The position numbers and the translations under genes are program-made. The notes beneath the pieces were generated by a model, which saw nothing but the letters and a program-made list of their open reading frames with translations, made no database searches and had not been told where the DNA came from. A DNA stretch of 64,000 bases from Ophthalmolycus amberensis (taxonomy: Eukaryota > Chordata > Actinopteri > Perciformes > Zoarcidae), in NCBI GenBank assembly GCA_024529925.1, contig JAFEUB010000725.1, positions 397,501 to 461,500 of the forward strand. Reading direction: 5' to 3'. Position 1 is the first letter of the stretch, and every line of letters begins with the position of its first letter. Below, one piece after another: positions 12,101 to 24,100 of this stretch.

Positions 12101-15100
12101 CTACCTGAGAACAAAGAACTCTCCATACCAGGTGGAGGTAGTCTGTTCTCGGCATTCAAACCGGTCTACTGGGAAACCGGAAGACCTATGCGGATACACA
12201 AGGCGCTGTGAGGATACATCCATGAAACAAAGTAGCGTTTGCTGACCTTTTTTTACAGCCCTCTCACTTATTTCTAGATAGCCTTGTCGTTGTGAAAATG
12301 TCTGCGTATCGGAATGATCAGAGGAGATGAACAATGAGAGGAGCCTTCTCTGTGTGCCCTCTTGTCTTTACTTGTTTGCTTGCTTTCCTCACTTCCCTTT
12401 CTCTTCTCGGGCACTGATTCGCTGAAGCTGAGCAGCCGATCGGAGTGATTTCTCTCACTACCGGTCTACGGCACCCATTCAACATGATGAATCAGCCAAA
12501 AAAGCCTCCGACAAGGGCAGACTAGTGTCAATGGTGCAAGACACACCGCAACAATTAGGGCGCCAGACGCTCACCAAAAGCCCGACATGTCACGTGGCCC
12601 TAACACTACAACCCTAACCTTATACCGGCCTCGAAATAATGTGGAGATAATGAAACTTCCTTCTGTGAGCTTGCATAGTTTTCATGAATTTAGAAGCTTT
12701 TACTGGTCTTAAAAAAGTCGCTTGTTAACAAATGTCTAAATAAGACGATTAAACGTCCTCACTAGAACACTAGAATCCTTAAGCTTAGTGGTGGTGACGA
12801 TAAGTCATGTGACCGTGGCGTTGTTCGTTTATAGCCTCACTCTAGCTTTTTACTTTGCTGATTGCGAGGAGTTTATTTGTGAAGATTATCTTGCTGAACA
12901 AAACGTGTAAGTATCATAAACGTTTGTTTGCCACAGAGTTTATTCTCTGAAATAATTCAAAATCCAATGGAGAAATTGAATTGGCTTTTTGTGGAGGGAA
13001 CCAGTGTGACACTAACAGAGATACCTACAACAATACCTCATTCCTGCAGATCTTTATTGTGCAGTTTTTCCTCTAGCAGTAATGAAAATAGATATAAGAG
13101 TGTAATCGTAAAAAATGTTTTTATTCTGCTCTCTGCTTAGTTCTCCTTAGACGGACAGCGCCTGCTGTATCATAAACCTCCACCTTAACATAAACATCCA
13201 CATAGCTGTATCATAAACCTCCACCTTAACATAAACATCCACATAGCGGTATCATAAACCTCCACCTTAACATAAACATCCACATAGTCAAGTAGTCATT
13301 ATTACGGTATTTGGGTAACTCAATTGGTTTTGATGTTCGTGGTTTCGTGTTACGAATGGTTCATGTAAACTCCCTTTTTCGTTTTCTGACGTATCACTGT
13401 TACACGCTTTTACGTAGAAGACAGGATTGTGTTATACGGTGATGATTTAACTCAGAATAAAAACATTTTGAGATCGTAACACAGATCGCTTGACTACAAT
13501 TGGTTTGTTGGAAGACCGTGGTTAAAATTATCAAATACGTGAATTCTATACTGATAGAATAAGAATCGTGATAAATAACTTAACGTGAACTTCAAATAAC
13601 TTTGAAACAAGAATCGTGGTTTTTCAACATAACGTGAATTTCAAAAAACTTTGAGACAAGAATCGTGGTTTTTCAACATAACGTGAATTTCAAATAAGTT
13701 TGAAACAAGAATCGTGGTTTTTCAACATAACGTGAATTTCAAACGAGGTTTTTTGCAAAAAGTTTTTCCTTCGATAAAATAAACATACGCTGTATAGCGA
13801 CGGCTATATTGTTAAGGCAACGTTAACGTGTCCACGCCTGAAAAGATGGGTGGAAAAAATAGTAAAAGCGCAGAGCCCTCGGGCCCAATAATTGATATGA
13901 TGCGACAGAAATACGGAGACAGGTGTTTGGAATGCCTCACGTACTGGTCAAAAGAGTTTGGTTTTCCTGAAAACGGCTCACTGAGCGCCGCTAAGCTCAA
14001 AATGTTAAAAGAAAGAATGAGAAGAAATAAAAGTGAAACATTTGGGAATGATAAAAGTCATAGAATGAGTCTGAGCAGCCCGATGCCAAGGTCTTACCTC
14101 CGATAATAAATACATGTGGGACAAGGACAATCAGACTGCCAAATAATTGGAAGAATGAACAAAATTGGGATTCCCTGAAAGAGGCAGTTTTAGCCTACGA
14201 TTAAAATTTGATCAACTCAAAACGTGCTTGGAGCAGAGAAAGAGGTGAAGCAGATACAAATAAGTTGATGTCCAAGAGGAAACGAAAATAGTTGTAACTG
14301 TTTAAAATAGACAGAGAGGCATATGAGCGGAGAGAGAGGAATGCAGGGGTGAGACACACACACACTCACACACACAGACACACCATGCTCGCTTGCAGCA
14401 GCTGAAAGAGGGGTCACACAGGTCACACACACACACACACGCACACCCACAGAGGCACGCACACACAGAAACACAGAGATCTAAGAATTGTATCTCTACA
14501 TGAGACAACGTTGTCTAACATTTACTGCTGAACTTTCGGCAGGTGCTTTGTTTTGTTTGTCCTTTAACTCACATCTCGGTGGCAGAGGGAGACCCGCTAC
14601 CTCCAGACGTAGACAACGGAAACGTAAATCCAGCTCTCCTTCTTCGCTCGCTCCAGACCCAGCTCGGGAACGATCCTCCGACGACTCTGGCTGCCGGCAC
14701 GCAGCGCTCAAACACGCCGCCACCCCTCCACGCTCCAGCCAGGTCCCCCATCGAAGACGCACCAGCTGATCGAAGACTCACCAGCTGATCGAAGACGCAC
14801 CAGCTGATCTCCAACTCGACCACAGTCCGCCTGCTAAGAGCATCGACGCAACAACGCAAACCGTGCCAACTCCTCCAACTTTCCCAACGTCACGTTAGGG
14901 GAAAAAAACAAACGTACCTCCATGCAAACACTCCGGCGTGACGCCAACGACCGTGACGCCACCACGCACCCCGAGGCTCCGCCCCCCAACCCACAAGTTC
15001 CGGGTTGCCAGGTCGCAGCGCCTCACCTCTCATCCCCCTCCACCACCAAAAATAAAAAGAGAAGAAGAAAGGGAAAAGAAAGAGTCGACGCAACAAAGCA

Positions 15101-18100
15101 AACTGTGCCAACTCCTCACAAACTTTCCCAAAGTCACGTCAGAGAAAAAAAAAACACAAACGTACCTACATCCACAACACACCTGGGTAACGGCAACGTC
15201 CGTGACGCCACCACGCCCCCCGAAACTCCAACCCCCAAGTCCCGGGTTGCCAGGTCTTCTTTCTGTCCCCCTTTCTAAGCTGTCCCCCCCCCCTCTAAGC
15301 TGTCCCTTTACTGTTCTCTTACACCACCTTTCTTCTGCCGTACCTAGGCACCGGGTTGCCAGGTCTTCTTTCCTCCGTCCCCCTCCCCTATCCCGCTTTT
15401 CCTATGCAGATTCCTGGCACCGGGTTGCCAGGTACCCTCTCCTCTGTCCCCCTCCCCTATCCTGCTTTTCCTACTACGCATACTCTTCCCACCATGCAGA
15501 TTCCTGGCACCGGGTTGCCAGGTCTTCTTGCCTCTGTCCCCCTCTCTAAGCCGTCCCCCCCTCTAAGCTGTCCCTTCACTGTTCTCTTACACCACCTTTC
15601 TTCTGCCGTACCTAGGCACCGGGTTGCCAGGTCTTCTTTCCTCCGTCTCCCTCCCCTATCCTGCTTTTTCCATGCAGATTCCTGGCACCGGGTTGCCAGG
15701 TTCCCTCTCCTCCTCCCCTATCCTGCTTTTCCTACTCCGCATACTCTTCCCTCTATGCAGATTCCTGGCACCGGGTTGCCAGGTCTTCTTGCCTCTGTCC
15801 CCCTCTCTAAGCTGTCCCCCTCTCTAACCGCAACAACGCAACCACCGAACGTAGCAAGCAACAACGAACCGCAACAACGGAACGCAGGACGCCAGTGCCC
15901 CCCGGCCACCTACTTCCAGCAACCACAGCAACTTGCCGGGGCACCGGGATGCCAGTGACCCCACCCCGCCCACTTCCAGCGATGGACCCACACAATTGGC
16001 CAACAACGATGCCGCTCCCTCTGCCGTCTTTTGGGGGGTTTCCACGACGGAGGACATTGCCGTAGACCAGCCTCGGATCTTGCAAGCAGATGCCAAGTCG
16101 TTTCCCCTCATGCTATGAAATCGGACCAATAGTAGCCACAGCCATTACGTGGGGCCGCGGATGGGCCAGCAAGTCCATTCCTTAAACTCCTGACAACCAG
16201 CAGTCGGTTACCCAATCTTCAAATGACGCTGCGACACCCGTCCGCCAAGGGCGCGTCCTCGATGAAGCTCACATCTGGGCCACCGCAATGCCATGGCTTT
16301 CCCGTTTCCCATTCCAGAAGTTCAGCCCTCCTGCAGACACCCGTCCAACATCGGTTCGGCCATATCCAACGCCGTCTTTAGACCCACAAATCCTCACTCG
16401 ATCTTGCCGACCAGCGCACAGGCTTATTTTGGGGGTTCTGCAAGGCCCGGGAGCCGCAGTGGATCCGCAGCTAAGCCTCTCCCAAACCGCACCAGGCCAA
16501 ATCTCCATCAACCATTCCTCAACACTCCAAACAACCGACGAAGGCTCGCTCCGGCCGAGGTGGGGGCCTAAGCTAGTGAATTGGAGATAAAACTTAGCTG
16601 AATTTCAGGAGCAGGACCACACCTCAGCCACTCGCCCACTTCCGGCCACGCTCCTATGAATACCTACCCACTCTAAGCCTCGGCACACTCGAGTTTTCTG
16701 CACCCCACCCTCCCTCCCTCTTGTTAATGGTTATCTCCCCCCACAGTCATCATGCTCTTATCCCATGGAGATCGGGGGTCTGCAAGGCCCGGGAGCCGCA
16801 GTGGAGCCGCAGTGGATCCGCAGCTAAGCCTCTCCCAAACCGCACCAGGCCAAATCTCCATCAACCATTCCTCAACACTCCAAACAACCGACGAAGGCTC
16901 GCTCCGGCCGAGGTGGGGGCCTAAGCTAGTGAATGGAGTGTGATGATTCACCAGTGTGCACACTAAAATTTACCGGTAAAGAAAATTCATGATCTGAGGG
17001 AACCAATTGAGTGACGATTTGGCTAACATTTGTAAGCAGGTTTGGTGCACCCGCGAGCACCTCAAATTTCTAACCCACACACCATTATGTCACTCATCCC
17101 TTCAGACTTATTTCGTCGTCGACTTGGCCAATGCATATTTTATTTTATTTTTTATTTTTCCTGTACCTGTGCACAAGGACAGTCAATTTTTATTTGCTTT
17201 CTCATAAAGGAAGAGGCTCTACCTGGACCCAGGTGTCCTTAGGGTTATTCAGAAAGATTAGATTAGATTAGATTACAAAAACTTTATTAATCCCCAGTGG
17301 GGAAACTCTTTTGCCACCCAAAAGCCCTGGTGTATTTAACAAAGCCTTGTGAGACAATCTGGTTAATTTACACTTACCAAATGGTTCAGCCTTTTCACAA
17401 TATGTTGATGATATCATGATTTGCAGGCCAAAGAAGAAGCATGTAAATTAGAATAATTTAGAATTGCAGTTGTCCTATCTAGGTTTTGGCTGCAAATGGT
17501 CTCAAGGCTAACCGTCCAAATTGCAATTTGCTCTCGATAAAGTTTCATATTTGGGACATGTGATCACAGCAGAGGACAAAAACCCTCCCTCCCAAAAGAA
17601 TACAGGCAATTCAAACTGTGCCTAAACTATAAACTAAGAAACAAATGATGAGCTTCTTAGGAATGACGTCATAGTATAGAAAGTGGATCCCAAACTACTC
17701 ACAAAGAGAGGTACTCCTCTCTTCCATGATTCATGGTAATATCTTTATGCGCAAGACAAACTGACCCAGACTGATTACTTGACTGCTGTTTTTAATGACA
17801 TAGAGGACGCATTACTATCAGCTCCGACACTTGGACTATCTGAACTTGACACACTGTTCATACAATACGTTGACCTGAGAGACGGTTACATGACATTAGG
17901 TTACTCAGGAACATGGGGGAAGACAAAGGCCTGGTTACTCTACTAGGTTAGACCTCACAGCACCAGGACCTCCTCTGTCTGCATGCTGTTGCACGTGATA
18001 TTGCGACATGTTTCCTTATGCTGTTTTTTACAGATTAGAGCAAATTAATACAATAGATTTGCCTAACACTACTTTGAAACGATACTACCCTTAATCCTAA

Positions 18101-21100
18101 CACTCTTTTCTCCTCCTCCAGCAGATTGAAGGCTGATTAACTATGTAGTTTCTGTTCAACAGGTCTGCATACAGAGACCTGACCTCACCGACACTCCCAC
18201 TAACGCTTTTGATCCCATTTCAACAGGAAATGCTGAAGCTGATGTTGTGACTGTGTAGGCGATTTTTTCTTTTAGGTTCGGTGTGTCTACGGAAATATTT
18301 CTCACTTATGATATTCAATTATTATAAAATGATGTATGGCTTAGCTTAGATAGATTGCTATGTGGTCTCTTCCATTGTTACGCTAAATTAGGTTACAGCA
18401 GAGATAGCGTGGCACAGGGGGGGATGTATAATTTTGGTGTGGCTAGATCCACATTTAGAATAATGTTTTAGAATATGCTATTCACATTTTTGTTTTTTAT
18501 TGGTATTTAGTAACGTCATGATAAACCACAACTTTTGAATTAAAATACGACAAAATCCAAGTCTTCTAACTCAGTGATAGGACTTTAGGTATATAGAAAA
18601 TAGGATAGGAAGGATATTAAATCTTATACTTTTCCTTTGGTAACTGTACCAGGCCGATTATAATCCCTTCTTCATCAGGTTATCAAGTTCTGAATGTATC
18701 AGTAAATTAAAGAAGAACTGAACTATACAATTAGTGTAGTATGAATGCTTTAGAACGTCTTACACCTCTTTATGCAATATATCAAATTCTCATGACGACA
18801 TGATGAAGTGGTGTCTGGCTGTTTCACTCATCACCTCTCAGCCCAGGACGCAGAGCTTATCGTACTCATGGAAGCCTGCAAACTCGCAGAGGGTAACACT
18901 GTGACTATTCACACTGGCTCCAGATATGATTTTGGCGCATTATGGGAACACAGACAGTTTTCTAAAATCTGACGGTAAACCTTGTTTGCCTAAACATTAT
19001 TTCTCTCACTACGCTTAGTTGACTCATGGGTTAGACCATGTGTAAAAAGGGGGGATGTTAAATGTTAAGCATTAAATGAAACACTTAAGACCAAGTTAGC
19101 AAAATGTTGTGCTGACACAGGTCTGCCTTGGACAAAAGCTTTGGTTTTCCTCCCCATGTGGGCACGGAAGCACCGAGAGCACCACTTCCCTCAACCGCCT
19201 TATGCGAACATGAAATGTAAACATATTGTGCACAATTGTCGTTTGCTTTATCTAACATAAGACAACAGGTAGCAGCTGCCCTCCAGAGACCAGCTGAAGG
19301 ACCTCTCCATAAGCTGCAGCCTGGTGATTTCGTGATGGTGAAAGACTTCAGAAGGAAGCACTGGAACGCACGCCGCTGGCAGGGTCCATTCCAGGTCCTC
19401 CTCGTCACTCAGACGGCTGTCAAAGTAGCTGAGAGGGCAACCTGGGTTCACGCGTCACACTGCAAAAAGGTTCCAGACCCAGGAGAAGCTTCAGGTGAGC
19501 GAACACCTACATCAAGTGTCAGCCAACCGGCACCACCGAGGGACGAGAGACGAACGACGGTGCCATCGACAGATGAGATGCAGTGATTCACGGACGGAAA
19601 TCACAACGGGCAGTTAGCCGACAGACACGTGCGTGTTCTGTGTTAACTGTCTACAACTCGACGTGGATGCCACGCAAGAAAGACGGCTGGAAGAGCCCCT
19701 CTCGACACGTGTTTATGCCAACAAACACAAGAAAAGGAGAACGGTCAGGTCCTCTAAAGAAGGACGAAAAACGTATTTTTTTCATTATAACTATATTCAC
19801 ATTATTGCTCGTTTTGTTTTCATTTTATTTCTGTATTATTCAGTCTGTCTGAGCGAACCAAAAGAGTGGCAAGATAACAGTGACTCTTGGCAGTTTTGTG
19901 GAAACCTCTCTGTGTCAACACAAGCAGAACGGCTCACACAAACCAGTTGCTCCGGTGAAAACCATACAAACTTGATGGAGAGCAACCACGACCAGCACAA
20001 CAACACGACTTTTGACCCAGATGCAATAATCCACGTCTATTCTGTGAACATGAGGTGGCGCTATGCAAAGTATGTTGCAAAGTCAAAGAATATATCTAAC
20101 TGCTATGTATGCTCCCAAATGCCTGCCTCTTCACAACAACCTCGTATGCGAGTCTCGGGTCATCGAGATAATACTGCGCAATGTTTTATTTCCATGGCCT
20201 CAAGAGGCTACTCGGTTTGGGTTTCAAATGTCCCGGATGAATTTAAACATGCAGGGACAGATACAAAGGTACTCTGGGGTCTATTCCCCTGGACAGGAGT
20301 GGGGAAAAAATATCTTGCGTATTGAAACAGTTGACTACCGTTTTAAAAGCTTTGTGAACATGACTTTAGCTGCAGTAAAAGGTATTCGCGAAGAACTGAC
20401 CTCCTTGCGTTTGATGACTATGCAGAACCGTATGGTGTTAGACCAACTGACAGCAGCTCAAGGAGGCGTTTGTGCTATCGTAGGTGAAAATTGCTGTACT
20501 TTTATTCCAGAAAATGACGCTGATGGTCATATCATTGCACAGGCAATATTGAACATGACTAAATTACAGGACGCCATGGCTAAAGATGCCACACCGGAAC
20601 CTGACTTCCTCTCACGTCTATGGCACACATGGAAGAGCACAGTCATCTCCATTAGTTTCGTCATACTGGCATTCATAATTTTCGTTTCTTGTTTCATACC
20701 AATAGCCCGGCGTCTGATTTTGAGTTTGTTGACAAAACAAATGGTTCAATATCAAATGATCATTGAAGGAGACCAAAAGGAAACTGACCATGACTGGTTC
20801 CCTACTCCTGACTACACCGACCACAGCGACACTGACTCTGTAGACGATTTCGACACTCAGGTCTAAAGACAGTTCTTTGATTTTTAATCTTTTTATCTTT
20901 GTGTTGATTGAACTGTATTGCTTGCTTAAAACAACCAGAGACTTGGTCTCACAAAAACATATTTTTTGCAATATTGATGTGATTATAATGTAATCAAAGA
21001 GTGGATTGTAATAGGAAAAAAGGTTTTTATTCTGCTCTCTGCTTAGTTCTCCTTAGACGGACAGCGCCTGCTGTATCATAAACCTCTACCGTAACATAAA

Positions 21101-24100
21101 CATCCACATAGCTGTATCATAAACCTCTACCTTAACATAAACATCCACATAGGTCAAAGAGCACAGGAGAAGACAATTGCAGGCCATATATAACCTCGAC
21201 ATAGAACCAGGCCTACTTTTATTGTTGCAGGGAATACACCAGACATTGCCTGTTTCAGCACAAATGTCTGTCTCTCATCATTCTTCCCCTTGCCTGTTTC
21301 AGCTGTTTTCTCTTGTCTGTGGGTATAAAGGTAGCATGCATGAAGATGATTTTAGGGTACTCCTCACAAGACTCTGCGATACGTGTCTGTTGAGAACTGC
21401 TCTCTCTTTTGCTTGCAAGCAAATAAATTGACTATTACAACTTTGATCCTTCATCAAGACTCTGTTTCATTTGACATTGATTTGAAAACACTTTACACTT
21501 TTCTCCCGAATAGTTTAAGAAATATTCCACAACAAGAGACATTAGGAACTATCTAAATCAGTGATTGTAATACACACGATTTATATGTTGCAAAAGAATA
21601 CTGAAAACTGATGATGTTTGAGCATACTGTCCTAGTACCGAGCGATGGGAAATCCAAAACTGTTGAATAAGAAAACTTGACCGGAGAAAAGTCTAAAGGT
21701 CAACTTACTGTAACAACTGCATGTACTTTAGAAGCTGAACCCAAGATGCATACAACTCAGAACAAATATTCACCTTTTCACAAACAGGCTCCCATGTGAA
21801 CACAGCTGCTCCATAAGATCCAGGGTAAACAAATCCTGATGTCAAAGGATGATTACTGAGCACACATGGTAAAAAAAACAATCTTCAATTCAAGTAAATT
21901 GAAAAAAACATGGTCAATTGGGAGATTTCTGGTAAATTCACAAAAAACATTTGTATATTTAAACTTAAAATCTCAGAAAACTTGTAATATAAAAAATATT
22001 TGTCTTAATGAAAGTTATGAACTGGGGAAGTTTCAAGCTAATGTCTGTAGTTACATTGTTTTACCCTATTCACTTGTATTCACTTGTATTCATCTTCAAC
22101 ATATATTACTAAACATATCTATAAAGGCCGTTTTCTCGAAATGAGTTGTTTCTCAGACTCTGATCCACAAATCTCCACTTCAGCTCTTACATACTCCAAA
22201 CTTTACACTTCCATTCCTCTCTATGTCCTGAAGGTTTCTACTGAGGGGTTGATTAACATATTATCCAGAGCCTGATTTATACAACATTTTATGACTAAAA
22301 ACATGCCGATTTTTTTAATGGCTGTTGACAGTATTTTCTGATTTATGGAGTGAAACAAAGCGATATCTAAAATTCCCTCTGTGAAAACGTCCGACTCTAA
22401 TAAGTCATCAAAAAGAAACAAGAACGTTGAACCCGGCTTCATGCAATGTTCAGATTTCTGTTCGGGAAATCAGCACATATTTAATAGAACAAATGGTTGA
22501 TTTGCCAAGTCAAAACAGGAGCTCCTGATCTTCTTTGAGACATTAGCAAACATACCTAACCCAAGTAACTGAGGACAGACCTTTTGCCTGCAGCTTGATT
22601 CACTCCACATAGTAGAACTCCCGGGCAACAAAGGAAGACAAATCAACAAGATTGCGCACAGCTCAACGTGTTACTGTGGAAAACGCACAGCCTTAACACT
22701 GTAGGACACAATGTCTCCGATTTCATCCAGGTATGTTTCTGTTGGTCTGACGTTAGGAGGTGTACGGGTTTGAATTTGCTTCCTGCACCATAAACATGTC
22801 TGAAATAGCTTCAGAAAGCGAGAGCCGCTAACCCTTCACTTAAAATCGAGATCTTCCCAATGCGAGTTCTGCATGTGCTTGTAGCCGCAGAGAAACTGTT
22901 GCTGCACTGCTCTCTGTCAGGCAGGCATCACCGGGCATCACCCAATGCAGGTGAGCTCAAAGGCACTTGAGTTTGCAAAATGAAGTGCAATATTTTGAGG
23001 TTTCATGTTTGAGGATTGTGAAGCTGATCTACAATAAAAACATGACAGGAACGCAAAAACGAATGCTGAATGAGTGAAATAAATGCTGATATATGAGGGG
23101 AAAACTGGCTTCCAGCAAATCATTTCATGGCTTAAAGGGACAGTTCAACCCAAGATCAAAAATACATAATTTCCCCCTTACCAGCAGTGCTATTTATCAA
23201 TCTAGATTGTTTTGGTGTGACTTGCGGAGTGTTGAGGATATCAGCCGTTGAGACGATTAACCATGAAACTGCTCTGTGGATTATCTTGAGGAACCGGCTC
23301 ATGATTTTTCATAGTTTTTCAAACACCAGCCGATAAAATTCCCATTATATTGGCGAGAAGGCAGACATCCCTACAGCCGATATCTCCAACACTCTGCAAC
23401 TAACACCAGAACAATCTAGATTGATAACTGAACAGGTTAACAGAAACAAAATATGTATTTTTGATTTTGGGGTGAACTGTCCCTTTAAAAATAAATCAAG
23501 AGTGTTCCTTTAATAGAGATCATGACATGACACCATATAGCCTAAGCTGCAGTAAAGCAACGCACAGCCGCACTATAAAGCCCTATAGATGGTCATGGTA
23601 ACGTGATCGTGCAGCAGCAATACTGGATCTATAATGTGTGAGGCGCACTGAGGAGGACTCTTACTCTGGCGTGTTGATCCAGATGATGTCCAGGTGGCAG
23701 TAATACACACACTCCTTGTCCTTGTAAGAGTAACACGTGCACCTCTTGGAACGCCTCCTGGTGCCCGGCGGGTCGCAGGCGGAGCAGGGCTTCGCTCCAC
23801 CAGCGAGGAGCAGTTTGACCGCGGCCGCCTCCACCTCCTTCCTCTGGCTCACTTCTTTGCTAGATGAGGATCCTGCTGGATCATGGCAATTAGAGAAGAA
23901 ATGTTAATAATAAATCAATTCATTTATTTATTTGATGTATAATTTAAGATTATAAATCAGACCTCAGTACAAAGCTACAATCCTTGCGACCAATAAAGTG
24001 CTGATCCGATTGGTCGACAGGTCAAGTAGCATTGGCCATCTGATAACAGTTTCTACTGAGGTAGGGCTGGGCGTTATGGGCAAAATCAAATATCACAATA

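Larger units (their letters stand above)
13117..21465 (+). mobile_element. Degenerate gamma-type endogenous retrovirus, antisense to edn3
   Basis: In order on the plus strand: an LTR U3 fragment, a leader with 49-bp repeats, a Gag matrix start, a long low-complexity block, reverse transcriptase with YVDD, RNase H, an integrase C-terminus, Env, and an LTR with TATA and AATAAA. The domain order and the CX6CC motif in Env indicate a gamma-like retrovirus. Pol is broken by stops, frameshifts and insertions. Protease, capsid and most of integrase are absent. It lies wholly inside edn3 intron 2, opposite to host transcription, the orientation usually tolerated. The 3' boundary is approximate and I could not see a target-site duplication. 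Confidence 0.85.

Noticed and set aside
13164..13287. Regularly spaced 41-bp repeats considered as a CRISPR-like array
   Set aside because: The units are directly adjacent with no spacers, in a eukaryotic genome, and recur in the retroviral 3' LTR.
14938..15958. Two 200-codon Pro/Ser-rich frames
   Set aside because: They follow from pyrimidine-rich tandem repeats in several frames and have no domain.
23661..23663. TAA apparently ending the endothelin frame
   Set aside because: It lies in GTAAGAG after the exon 2 donor, and the phase continues correctly into exon 3.
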